From Acidimicrobiaceae bacterium (GTDB taxonomy: Bacteria; Actinomycetota; Acidimicrobiia; Acidimicrobiales; UBA8592), in assembly GCA_002722525.1 (NCBI GenBank), contig PBMJ01000027.1, forward strand, positions 1 through 38,146: 38,146 nt of DNA. The letters run 5' to 3'. This document shows, one piece after another, positions 24,770 to 32,835 of this stretch. The position numbers and the translations under genes are program-made. The notes below the pieces were generated by a model that was not told where the DNA came from, searched no databases, and worked only from the letters and a program-made list of their open reading frames with translations. How positions within the stretch are numbered: the stretch's first letter is position 1; every line of letters starts with the position of its first letter.

Positions 24770-24851
24770 AGTTAGTGTTAACGTTTAATTATCAACAAAC
24801 CTGAAAGAATTCTCAGCACAAGAATCAGAAGTTGGCAGAGAGTTAAAAGAA

Positions 24852-27296
24852 ATGAAAAAAACCTCATCCAAGAATTCCCAACCGTCAAAGAAAGTTTCGA
24901 CGCCGCCGCTGTTAAAGGGCTTAAGTAAAGCGGCGGGGAAAGCTTTTTCTGGACATAAATCAGACATCTTGGGCCTTGCATTTTTGGTTATTGGCCTTTT
25001 GTCCACCCTTGGTCTGTACTTTGACCTTGCTGGGGTAGTAGGAAAAATATTAGGCCCTTGGATTTTCTTGTCCTGCTTTGGATCGGTAGGTTACGCTGCC
25101 CCAGTTTCGCTCATAATCGCTGGCTTAGCTCTCTCATTCTACTCACCTAAAAATGAGACCGAAGCAGAAGATGATTCAGCTTTACCTGCGAGAATATTGA
25201 TCGGGGGATTATTCATCTTCGCTTCGATATGTGGTCTAGCTCATTTCTACGACAACGCATCAAATTATGGCCTATCAGATTTTGCTGAATTAAAGAAGAG
25301 GGGTGGGGCTCTAGGGTACTTGACCGGAACTCCTCTTCGTGCTGCTTTTGAGCAACTAGGTGCCTCCTTGGTGCTTGTTGCAGCAGGCCTATTTGGTGTC
25401 ATCGTTGCTACAGGTGTGACCTTTCGTGAGGCAGGCGGGAAAGTATGGCGCTTTCTTAAGGCGTTTGGAGAAATTATTTCGAAGTCAATCCGTCTTATAT
25501 TGGGAGAAAGTAAAGATGAAATCGGTAGTTTCCGTGATGAGCTTAGCCAGCCAAAAATTCAAATAGATGGTGAATCTCGAAATGTCGGAGTTCCGGTTCA
25601 GGACGACGCACCTGAGCCACCAGAAGAAAATGAAGCTAATTCTCATGGAGGGGACCAAAAGGAGGTCGAATCAATAAATGATGGTGCCACAACAGAACCA
25701 GAGAAAGTCAAAAAAGGGTTCAAGAAAGCAGGATTACTTGAAACAGGGGAACAGCTTGAGATTGAACTTGGACCTGGGGCGAAAGGTTCACCTTGGAAGT
25801 TGCCTTCGATTAAAGTTCTTGACCGTTCGACTACCAGAGATGTCAACGAAGCCCTAGTTGAAGAGAGAGGCCGCGTACTCGAGCGGGCATTAGCTACACA
25901 TGGGGTAGAGACCAGATTGGTAGGAATGGTTGTAGGTCCTACTGTCACAAGATATGAATTAGAGCTAGCACCTGGGGTCAAAGTTTCAAAAGTTACTGCA
26001 CTAAATAAAGATATTGCATATGCTATGGCATCTCCTGATGTCAGGATTTTAGCACCTATCCCAGGTCGTCAAGCTATAGGTGTTGAAGTTCCGAACAACG
26101 AGAGGCAAGTTGTCGCTCTAGGAGATATTCTGAGCGCCCCAGAAGCAAGAAAAGCAACTCACCCACTTGAGGTAGCAGTTGGACGGGACATTAACGGTCA
26201 ATCAATGTTAATGAACTTATCAGAGATGCCTCATATTCTTCTCGCCGGAGCAACAGGTGCAGGAAAAAGCTCATGCATAAATAGCATTGTGACATCGGTA
26301 TTGATGCGTTCAACTCCAGAGACGGTTCGAATGATCCTTATCGATCCGAAAATGGTCGAGATGACTCAATACGAGAAAGTTCCTCACCTTCTTACTCAGC
26401 CAGTCATTGATCCGAAAAAAGCCGCTAATGCTTTGCAGTGGGCTTGTAGAGAGATGGACAGGAGGTACGAATTACTTTCAGAAGTCCGATTCCGTGATAT
26501 CGGAGGCTATAACGCTGCTTATGACAAAGGGACTATTGAAGCTCCACCTAGCGCTGTTAATCCTGACGGTACGCACAAAACGTACGAGCGTCTTCCGTTT
26601 ATCCTTGTTGTTGTCGATGAGCTCTCAGATCTTATGATGGTCGCTCCAAGAGATGTTGAAGATTCTATATGTCGAATAGCTCAAAAGGCCCGGGCGGTTG
26701 GAATCCATCTAGTTATTGCAACACAGAGGCCTTCAACGAATGTGATTACGGGAGTGATTAAAGCCAACATTCCTGCTCGAATTGCATTTGCCGTCTCAAG
26801 TTTGACCGACAGTAGAGTTATCCTTGACCAAGGTGGAGCTGAACGACTTGTTGGTCAAGGAGATATGCTGCTGCTTGATCCTAAATCATCCTCACCTCAA
26901 AGAATTCAAGGAGCTTGGGTAAGCGAAGGTGAAGTTCGACGCGTTGTGGAGGGTTGGCGCAAGCAGGTTGCTCGGCTAAAGCAAGACCAGATTGATCCAG
27001 AAGAAGAAACTTCCATTACCGAAGAACAAATTACAGCTACTAGTAGCGGGATTCCAGGCGGTGGGACTGGGGACACAGAAGACGATGAGCTTTTGTTAAA
27101 GGCGATAGATCTAGTTGTCGATTCGCAGCTCGGCTCGACTTCAATGCTCCAGCGGAAATTACGTGTCGGATTTGCGCGTGCTGGGCGGATAATGGACATG
27201 CTGGAGGAAAGAGGGATTGTTGGCCCCAGTGAAGGTTCAAAACCGCGAGAAGTTCTCGTTACTCAGGAACAGCTTGCCGAAAGCGCCGATGCTTAA
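24852..27296 (+). CDS. ftsK: DNA translocase FtsK/SpoIIIE
   Basis: FtsK pumps DNA at the division septum and activates Xer recombination at dif; a Xer recombinase is encoded at 1225. The N-terminal part has about four membrane helices (residues 35-200). A variable acidic linker follows (about 225-300). The motor starts near 310 with the conserved GPTVTRYELELAPGVKVSKV. Walker A is GATGAGKS (466-473) and Walker B is in FILVVVDELSDLMM. The C-terminal gamma winged helix, which reads KOPS sites, is present (about 745-805, GSTSMLQRKLRVGFARAGRIMDMLE in parts). 814 residues, normal for the family. The start has only a weak GAGAG upstream. Confidence 0.96.
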   Translation: MKKTSSKNSQPSKKVSTPPLLKGLSKAAGKAFSGHKSDILGLAFLVIGLLSTLGLYFDLAGVVGKILGPWIFLSCFGSVGYAAPVSLIIAGLALSFYSPKNETEAEDDSALPARILIGGLFIFASICGLAHFYDNASNYGLSDFAELKKRGGALGYLTGTPLRAAFEQLGASLVLVAAGLFGVIVATGVTFREAGGKVWRFLKAFGEIISKSIRLILGESKDEIGSFRDELSQPKIQIDGESRNVGVPVQDDAPEPPEENEANSHGGDQKEVESINDGATTEPEKVKKGFKKAGLLETGEQLEIELGPGAKGSPWKLPSIKVLDRSTTRDVNEALVEERGRVLERALATHGVETRLVGMVVGPTVTRYELELAPGVKVSKVTALNKDIAYAMASPDVRILAPIPGRQAIGVEVPNNERQVVALGDILSAPEARKATHPLEVAVGRDINGQSMLMNLSEMPHILLAGATGAGKSSCINSIVTSVLMRSTPETVRMILIDPKMVEMTQYEKVPHLLTQPVIDPKKAANALQWACREMDRRYELLSEVRFRDIGGYNAAYDKGTIEAPPSAVNPDGTHKTYERLPFILVVVDELSDLMMVAPRDVEDSICRIAQKARAVGIHLVIATQRPSTNVITGVIKANIPARIAFAVSSLTDSRVILDQGGAERLVGQGDMLLLDPKSSSPQRIQGAWVSEGEVRRVVEGWRKQVARLKQDQIDPEEETSITEEQITATSSGIPGGGTGDTEDDELLLKAIDLVVDSQLGSTSMLQRKLRVGFARAGRIMDMLEERGIVGPSEGSKPREVLVTQEQLAESADA

Positions 27297-27319
27297 CCTG
27301 AAAAGGTAGTTTATAACAT

Positions 27320-28273
27320 ATGATTCTGTCTCTAGCGCTTGTTCTTATCGGCATTGCTGTTTTGGTTTACAGCGCCAACACACTAGTTGAATCCTCAAGT
27401 GACCTAGCGCTCTACTGGGGCGTTTCACTAGCAGTTGTCGGAGCCATTGTCGTAGGTTTCGGGACGAGCCTCCCTGAACTAGCAGTTTCTCTTGCTTCTG
27501 CCGTCCGAGATGATATCGACTTGGCTACCGGCAATGTAGTCGGGTCAATGGTTGCGAATCTTTCTCTGGTTCTTGGAGGAGCTGTTCTAATAAGTCGATC
27601 CCCAATTTCGACTGGAAGTCGAAGTCTGTACCTTCCTCTTTCTCTGCTGTCTACTGTTGGATTTATCTACTTCATTCGCGATGGCATAAGTCGATGGGAA
27701 GGAGGGGTTATGCTTCTCCTTCTTCTGCTTTCACTTTCACTAATTTACAAATGGGGGGCAGACGACGAAGCTGGACTTCTTTCATCAGTCAAAGAGGGCG
27801 ATGACCCAACAACAGAAAAATATAATTTGTCGAAAGAGCTGCTTAAGCTTATTGCTTCATTGGTGGGAGTAGTAGTCGCTTCTTACGCTGTCACCGAAGG
27901 CGCTATTGACTTAGCTAACCGATGGGGAGTGAAAAGCGGATTTATCGGTATCAGCTTAATAGCAGTCGGGACTTCTCTACCTGAGCTTGTAGCATCCACC
28001 GTGGCGGCAAAAAAGGGTAAACATGCCTTAATAATAGGTACTGTTCTAGGGTCAAATGTTTTCAATGGATTTGGGATAGGTGGCTTCATCGGCGTGATCG
28101 CTCCCGGGAAAAGCAAGGATGGATCTATCGTTGGGACTCTCAGTACCACTATTACTCTTTCTGCGATTGCCTTAAGCGCCGTTTTTATTCTTTCAGGCAG
28201 GAAGATAGTTCGAGCTGAAGCAGGGGTCCTTCTTTCTGCATACATCGTGTGGATGATTCTAGTCGGCGCCTAG
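27320..28273 (+). CDS. Cation antiporter of the Ca2+/cation (CaCA) family, YrbG-like
   Basis: The 317-residue integral membrane protein has about ten hydrophobic helices and the internal duplication of the CaCA family. Repeat 1 carries GFGTSLPELAVS (46-57) followed by GNVVGSMVANLSLVLG. Repeat 2 carries AVGTSLPELVAST (near residue 215) followed by GTVLGSNVFNGFGIGG. These form the ion-binding sites in sodium/calcium exchangers. A hydrophilic loop separates the two halves (about 150-175). Whether it moves Ca2+ in exchange for Na+ or H+ cannot be told from sequence. It follows ftsK by 23 bp. A TAGTTT box 7 nt upstream and an AAAGG further away are both possible start signals. Confidence 0.9.
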   Translation: MILSLALVLIGIAVLVYSANTLVESSSDLALYWGVSLAVVGAIVVGFGTSLPELAVSLASAVRDDIDLATGNVVGSMVANLSLVLGGAVLISRSPISTGSRSLYLPLSLLSTVGFIYFIRDGISRWEGGVMLLLLLLSLSLIYKWGADDEAGLLSSVKEGDDPTTEKYNLSKELLKLIASLVGVVVASYAVTEGAIDLANRWGVKSGFIGISLIAVGTSLPELVASTVAAKKGKHALIIGTVLGSNVFNGFGIGGFIGVIAPGKSKDGSIVGTLSTTITLSAIALSAVFILSGRKIVRAEAGVLLSAYIVWMILVGA

Positions 28274-28331
28274 AAGTGCAGCGGCACATAGAGAGTTGCA
28301 TTAGGTATCTGCATCAAACACCCTAGGACGG

Positions 28332-28337
28332 TACGCT
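28332..28337 (+). promoter_or_regulatory. Putative -10 box of a leaderless rimO transcript
   Basis: TACGCT fits TANNNT and lies exactly 6 nt before the GTG start at 28344. The N-terminus (KKSFWIETLGCPKN) fixes that start. The spacer contains GAAGGG, but it is too close to the start to act as a normal Shine-Dalgarno. Confidence 0.42.
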
Positions 28338-28343
28338 GAAGGG

Positions 28344-29609
28344 GTGAAGAAAAGCTTTTGGATTGAAACTTTAGGCTGTCCCAAAAACAAGGTTGATAGC
28401 GAGAAGATAGCTGGAACACTCCTCGTAGATGGTATGAGCCCAGCAGAGGCTCCTACTGATGCGAATTTAATAGTTGTAAATACATGTTCCTTTGTTGAGG
28501 AAGCAAGACAAGAAAGTATCGCGACAGTTTTTGAATATAGTCAGATGCGTTCAGAAGATGTTCAAGTAGTTGTCACTGGATGTTTGGCAGAGAGGTATGG
28601 GGAAGAGATTTCAAATTCGTTAGAGGGCGATGTAGACGCGATTGCTGGTTTTGGTGTTCCGGTAAATATTTCTTCAAAACCAGATGTTGCCAAATTTGAC
28701 CTGCTTAATTTACCTCATCCTAAGAGAGAAGAGCCGTGGGGCTATGTGAAGGTTGCTGAAGGTTGCGATAGGGTTTGCGGATTTTGTGCGATTCCATCTT
28801 TCAGAGGGCCACAAAGATCTAGATCGATTTCGGAAATTCGAGAAGAAATCATATCACTCGAATTACAGGAAGTGGTCCTAGTGGCTCAGGATCTTGCCTC
28901 TTGGGCCAGAGACCAACGCGAGTCACCTGAGGGCATTGTCGATTTGGTAAAAGAGGTTAGCGATATAGTCCCGTGGGTCCGTCTTTTGTACTTGTATCCC
29001 TCTAGTCTTTCTGGTGAACTCGTTGAAATTATTGCCAACAGCCCAGTTCCGTATTTTGACCTAAGCCTACAACATATATCAGGACCGCTCCTTCGAAAAA
29101 TGCGACGATGGGGAGATGGGGAACGATTCACCAAGGTCATTAAAGACATCAGAAAAATCAGATCAGATGCGGCTTTTCGCACAAACTTCATAGTTGGCTA
29201 CCCCGGAGAAACTGAGGAGGACCATGATCAGTTGCTGCGCTTCCTTGAAGAGAACGAAATTGACTGGTGCGGATTCTTCCCTTATTCAAAGGAGGCTGGA
29301 ACATACGCCGAAACGCTCACGGAGGAGGTTGCTGAACCCCTAGTAATGGAAAGACTCCGAGAATTGAGTGAAGTACAGGATGTCATAACAGAAAAAAAAC
29401 GAGATTCCATAATAGGAGAAAAAGTAACCGTGCTTATTGAGAGTCAAGGCACAGGGCGCAGCCATCGCGAAGCTCCGGAGATCGATGGGTTGATCTATGT
29501 TCCAAATACCTTAGAGGTCGGAAGTTTCAAAACGGTAACTATAAGGGAAGCCTTAGGGGTAGACCTTAAGGCAGAACTTAGCGATTTTGCTTACCGAGAG
29601 GGGTCATGA
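28344..29609 (+). CDS. rimO: Ribosomal protein S12 methylthiotransferase RimO
   Basis: RimO adds a methylthio group to an aspartate of ribosomal protein S12 using two [4Fe-4S] clusters. The three N-terminal cluster cysteines are in LGCPKNKVDSE, NTCSFVEEARQES and TGCLAERYG. The radical-SAM motif is GCDRVCGFCAIPSFRG (Cys141, Cys145, Cys148). A TRAM-like domain closes the protein (about 355-420). The LGCPKN(K)VDSE signature and the AIPSFRGPQRSR context mark RimO, not MiaB, and MiaB is encoded separately at 33928. 421 residues. The GTG start lacks a Shine-Dalgarno. Its stop overlaps pgsA in an ATGA. Confidence 0.96.
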   Translation: MKKSFWIETLGCPKNKVDSEKIAGTLLVDGMSPAEAPTDANLIVVNTCSFVEEARQESIATVFEYSQMRSEDVQVVVTGCLAERYGEEISNSLEGDVDAIAGFGVPVNISSKPDVAKFDLLNLPHPKREEPWGYVKVAEGCDRVCGFCAIPSFRGPQRSRSISEIREEIISLELQEVVLVAQDLASWARDQRESPEGIVDLVKEVSDIVPWVRLLYLYPSSLSGELVEIIANSPVPYFDLSLQHISGPLLRKMRRWGDGERFTKVIKDIRKIRSDAAFRTNFIVGYPGETEEDHDQLLRFLEENEIDWCGFFPYSKEAGTYAETLTEEVAEPLVMERLRELSEVQDVITEKKRDSIIGEKVTVLIESQGTGRSHREAPEIDGLIYVPNTLEVGSFKTVTIREALGVDLKAELSDFAYREGS

Positions 29610-30193
29610 CTGAAAGCCAACCAAGCTATTCTTCGGCGGGTCTAGCGACCCCAGCCAATTTAATAACAATGGCCAGAATTGTGGCGTCACCGATACTCTT
29701 CATAATTATTCTGAACGCAGAAGACCATGGGGGGACTTCTTGGGCAGCATTTACTCTAGGCGCAATCTTCGGAGTCAGTGATGCTGTCGATGGTCGACTT
29801 GCGCGAGCTACTGGAAGCGTAACTAAAGCAGGGGCATTCCTTGACCCGTTAGCAGATAAAGTTGTGGTCCTTGGATGCATGCTCTCACTTTGGTCAATTG
29901 GGCGCTTCTATTGGCTTCCGGTTCTTCTTATTGTCCTAAGAGAGCTATGGATTTCTGCTTATAGGTTCTGGCTGGCAAGAAAATCTCTGGTTGTCCCAGC
30001 CACAGAGCTAGCGAAATGGAAAACCTTCGCTCAGAGGACAACACTGATGATTGCAGTTATGCCCACCTTTGAGAATGTTGATTGGCTGATAACTCTTCTG
30101 CTGTGGGTCGCAGTAGTAATGACGTTAATTACCGGATGGCAATATGTTCAATCTGGTTATCGTGCGTCGGCTTCTGGAAGTTCGTTAACTTAG
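29606..30193 (+). CDS. pgsA: CDP-alcohol phosphatidyltransferase, probably phosphatidylglycerophosphate synthase
   Basis: This 195-residue membrane enzyme carries the full CDP-alcohol phosphatidyltransferase motif: Asp59, Asp62-Gly63, Ala66-Arg67, Gly76, Asp80, Asp84 (DAVDGRLAR and GAFLDPLADK). These bind the metal ions and CDP-diacylglycerol, which CdsA (5403) makes. The N-terminal NLITMARIVASPILF segment and the PATELAKWKTFAQ stretch are typical of PgsA, which links glycerol 3-phosphate to CDP-DAG. Other alcohol acceptors cannot be excluded. It starts in the rimO stop codon (ATGA), so the two are translationally coupled; cinA follows after 38 bp, as in many Actinobacteria and Firmicutes. 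Confidence 0.92.
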   Translation: MTESQPSYSSAGLATPANLITMARIVASPILFIIILNAEDHGGTSWAAFTLGAIFGVSDAVDGRLARATGSVTKAGAFLDPLADKVVVLGCMLSLWSIGRFYWLPVLLIVLRELWISAYRFWLARKSLVVPATELAKWKTFAQRTTLMIAVMPTFENVDWLITLLLWVAVVMTLITGWQYVQSGYRASASGSSLT

Positions 30194-30219
30194 ATGATGT
30201 CACTATTGGTTGTCTAGGT

Positions 30220-30225
30220 TAAAGT
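30220..30225 (+). promoter_or_regulatory. Putative -10 box of a leaderless cinA transcript
   Basis: TAAAGT fits TANNNT and lies exactly 6 nt before the ATG at 30232. The six-base gap CAGGCC contains AGG but is too short for a Shine-Dalgarno to work. Same layout as at xerC, ribF, rimO and miaB. Confidence 0.42.
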
Positions 30226-30231
30226 CAGGCC

Positions 30232-31479
30232 ATGGAACGATTTAGCTGTGAAGTGGTTGCCGTCGGAACTGAGCTCTTACTAGGACAAATAGTAGATACC
30301 AATTCCTCATGGATTGGAGAGCAACTGGCGTTGAACGGTATAGAGAGTTACTTTCAGACAAAAGTCGGAGATAACCCAGAACGGATCAAGAAGACTTTAG
30401 AGCAAGCTATAGGTCGCTCCGATTTTGTCATTGTGTGTGGAGGTCTAGGGCCGACTCAAGATGACCTGACGCGGGATGTTATAGCTGAGATTATGGGGGT
30501 TGAGCTTGTCACAGATAATGAGCTTGTCGATCGAATCTCAGCAATCTTTGGTAATAGAGGTCGTGAAATGCCGTTAAATAATCTTAGGCAAGCACAAGTT
30601 CCACTGGGCGCTGAAACTTTGTCAGTGATGCCTGGTACTGCTCCCGGGCTCAAAGCGGTGATTAACGGTAAAACCCTCTACGCGGTTCCAGGAGTTCCAT
30701 GGGAGATGAAGCAAATGATACTTGAAGACATTTTGCCTGATATGAGAGCAAAAGCAGGTATTACCAGCATAATCGGTTCAAAAACTCTAAGGACTTGGGG
30801 TGATTCAGAATCGGGTTTGTCAGAGAAATTAGCTGATGAAATTGAAAGGTTGGACCAAGTGGGCGGTGCAACCATTGCGTTTCTAGCAAGTGGGATCGAG
30901 GGGCTCAAAGTTCGACTTACGACCAAAGGAGATTCAAAATCAGAAGTTGAGAATGCCCTGAATGCCGAAGCCGAGATTGTTGCCTCTATCCTCGGAGATA
31001 AAATTATTTTTTCTTACGATGATCAAACAATGGAAGAAGTCGTTCTGGATATGTGTAGAGGTAAGGGTCTTACCTTAGGGGTGGCAGAGTCTTTAACAGG
31101 GGGATTGATAGGAAGCCGTTTAACCTCGATTTCTGGGTCTAGTGAGGTATTCAAAGGCTCAATTGTCGCTTACTCTTCCGATGTTAAGCGTGCACTTTTA
31201 GATACTCCCGATGTCCCTAGTGTTTCCCAAGCTGCTGCAGAAGCGATGACTGTTGGTGCCTGTAGGACCTTAAATGCAGATATTGGCTTGGCTGTTACAG
31301 GTGAAGCCGGACCAGAGCCCCTTGAAGAGGAGGTCGGCAGGGTTTGGATGGCTACTTCGGTTGGGGGAGTGGTCAAATCTTCTACCGTTAAATGGCCCTT
31401 TGATCGAGAAAGAATAAGGCAATTCACTACGATCACAGTGCTTAATGCTCTTCGGCTTCGATTAGAAGATGAAATTTAA
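30232..31479 (+). CDS. cinA: CinA family protein (MoeA/CinA-like domain plus nicotinamide-nucleotide amidase domain)
   Basis: The N-terminal domain (about 1-170) has the molybdopterin-binding-like fold with AVGTELLLGQIVDTNSSWI, VCGGLGPTQDDLTRD and PGTAPG, tied in CinA proteins to ADP-ribose pyrophosphatase activity. The C-terminal domain (about 262-415) has VAESLTGGLIGSRLTSISGSS and AYSSDVKRALL, the PncC-type NMN deamidase that recycles pyridine nucleotides. The usual glycine-rich AGP loop reads TGEAGPEPLEEEVGRVW, somewhat diverged. 415 residues, full length. In many bacteria cinA directly precedes recA; here two minus-strand genes lie between them. Its stop codon overlaps that of the convergent hydrolase gene. 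Confidence 0.93.
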   Translation: MERFSCEVVAVGTELLLGQIVDTNSSWIGEQLALNGIESYFQTKVGDNPERIKKTLEQAIGRSDFVIVCGGLGPTQDDLTRDVIAEIMGVELVTDNELVDRISAIFGNRGREMPLNNLRQAQVPLGAETLSVMPGTAPGLKAVINGKTLYAVPGVPWEMKQMILEDILPDMRAKAGITSIIGSKTLRTWGDSESGLSEKLADEIERLDQVGGATIAFLASGIEGLKVRLTTKGDSKSEVENALNAEAEIVASILGDKIIFSYDDQTMEEVVLDMCRGKGLTLGVAESLTGGLIGSRLTSISGSSEVFKGSIVAYSSDVKRALLDTPDVPSVSQAAAEAMTVGACRTLNADIGLAVTGEAGPEPLEEEVGRVWMATSVGGVVKSSTVKWPFDRERIRQFTTITVLNALRLRLEDEI

Positions 31480-32231
31480 CGAGTTTGAGCGTAAACGAAG
31501 GCTAAAAGCTGCTCGGTTAATTCATCCTTGTGTTCGGCGAATAGATTTGTCCCGTGCTGGCTTCCTGTCATTTCTAGGTATCTGGTCGTTGAAGCAGCAG
31601 CCAAGAGACTTTCTGCGTACCCATTAAAAGGTGGGTCGTCTTCGGCGACAATAAGAAGAAGTGGAGTTGTCATCGTTGAAGCTGCCTCGAGTGCATCTAT
31701 ACGCCCGTATGTTATTGACGGAGAAATAGCGGCCACTGCAGCAACGTTGTACTCATCAGCGATGGTTATCGCAGCAGTGCCGCCCATCGATGCTCCGATA
31801 ATGACAACTTTCCGAACATTTTCGACAAACAACATGTAACGAACTGCCGCTTCTAAATCTTTATCCATCCGTTTGTCTTTTGCACCAGTCGAATCTCCAT
31901 ATCCTCTAAAATCAAACGTAAGGACCACATAGCCAGAATCACTTGCTTCTATGGCGAACTCAGTCCAAGATGACTGGCCTCGCCCACGCATATGTGCAAG
32001 AACAATTCCTATATCGCCCTGACCGTAGACTAGCCCTGAAATCTCCTCGCCATCCCCTGTAGCGAACCTCGCCTGATCTGTTGCTGCCGGTTCTGCAACT
32101 ACTTCAGATGTTTCTTCTAAATTTCCAGAAGCCTGGGGTGAGGATACTGGACTCTCACTAGTACAGGCTTGAAGGAGCAGTGCAAGTAATGGAATTAAAA
32201 TACAAAAGGATTTGAAACGTCTTGCGATCAC
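31476..32231 (-). CDS. Alpha/beta-hydrolase lipoprotein
   Basis: The 251-residue product starts with a short basic region and a hydrophobic segment ending in LLQAC, so Cys23 is a likely lipid anchor and the enzyme faces outward. A Ser/Glu/Ala-rich linker follows (about 24-55). The fold has FDFRGYGDSTG, the nucleophile elbow GASMGG (Ser148), an acid in VAEDD (Asp198 or Asp199) and His226 in GSQHGTNLF. This completes a serine-hydrolase triad of the dienelactone-hydrolase/esterase type. The substrate is unknown. The start is a GTG 3 nt after the msrB stop, so it is translated with msrB. Its stop overlaps the cinA stop on the other strand. Confidence 0.85.
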   Translation of the reverse strand: MIARRFKSFCILIPLLALLLQACTSESPVSSPQASGNLEETSEVVAEPAATDQARFATGDGEEISGLVYGQGDIGIVLAHMRGRGQSSWTEFAIEASDSGYVVLTFDFRGYGDSTGAKDKRMDKDLEAAVRYMLFVENVRKVVIIGASMGGTAAITIADEYNVAAVAAISPSITYGRIDALEAASTMTTPLLLIVAEDDPPFNGYAESLLAAASTTRYLEMTGSQHGTNLFAEHKDELTEQLLAFVYAQTR

Positions 32232-32234
32232 TAA

Positions 32235-32636
32235 TCAACTATCTGTATTTGGTTGAAGTCGAAGTGAAGCCGAATTCATGCAGAAGCGTTCTCCAGTGGG
32301 TGGGGGTCCATCATTAAAGATGTGTCCCAGGTGTGCGCCACACGCATTACAAATTGCTTCAGTTCGAACCATGCCATATGAGCGGTCTTCCACTCGGCGA
32401 ACTTTTTCAGAGGCAGTTGCCTCATAGAAGCTTGGCCACCCGGTACCAGAATCAAATTTCGTTGAGCTCGAAAAGAGTTCAGTATCACAGACAACACAGT
32501 GATATACCCCTGCCTCTTTCGTATCCCAGTAGCATCCACTAAAGGCAGGTTCTGTGCCTGCTTCCTGAGTAACGTAATATTGGTCGGCGGTAAGACGGTT
32601 TCTAAGATCTTCGTTTGCTTCTTTGGGGGTATTCAT
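32235..32636 (-). CDS. msrB: Peptide-methionine (R)-S-oxide reductase
   Basis: MsrB repairs the R form of methionine sulfoxide in proteins. The 133-residue protein has the full set of motifs: a structural zinc site (CVVC, Cys47/Cys50, and CNAC, Cys96/Cys99), the GTGWPSF segment (64-70), GAHLGHIFNDG and the catalytic Cys119 in RFCMNSASL. There is no signal peptide, so it acts in the cytosol. A GGAGG Shine-Dalgarno lies about 7 nt before the ATG on the minus strand. The lipoprotein hydrolase gene follows 3 nt after its stop. It is divergent from recA, and the two genes share a 199-bp spacer. Confidence 0.97.
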   Translation of the reverse strand: MNTPKEANEDLRNRLTADQYYVTQEAGTEPAFSGCYWDTKEAGVYHCVVCDTELFSSSTKFDSGTGWPSFYEATASEKVRRVEDRSYGMVRTEAICNACGAHLGHIFNDGPPPTGERFCMNSASLRLQPNTDS

Positions 32637-32709
32637 GGTGCCTCCGGTCTTTCTCTAGATTAGTACCCATTTGTTTTATGGTCATTTATGGCCAAATTTG
32701 CCTAAATGC

Positions 32710-32738
32710 TTGACCGAACAAATGTTCGTAGTTACACT
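32710..32738 (+). promoter_or_regulatory. recA promoter with an embedded LexA (SOS) box
   Basis: TTGACC (-35, 32710-32715) and TACACT (-10, 32733-32738) are separated by exactly 17 nt. Between them, starting on the last base of the -35, lies the perfect palindrome CGAACAAATGTTCG (32715-32728), which fits the GAAC-N4-GTTC LexA box of Gram-positive bacteria. LexA bound here would block RNA polymerase, so recA should be DNA-damage inducible. Transcription would start near 32745, leaving a leader of about 90 nt before the recA ATG. Confidence 0.88.
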
Positions 32739-32835
32739 ATTGTTATTCGCATTAAATAATGTCACACCAATGATTTATGGTGATTATAAGTTCAAACAGG
32801 AAGTTACTTTAACCCCCACTAGATAAGAGGTAAGC

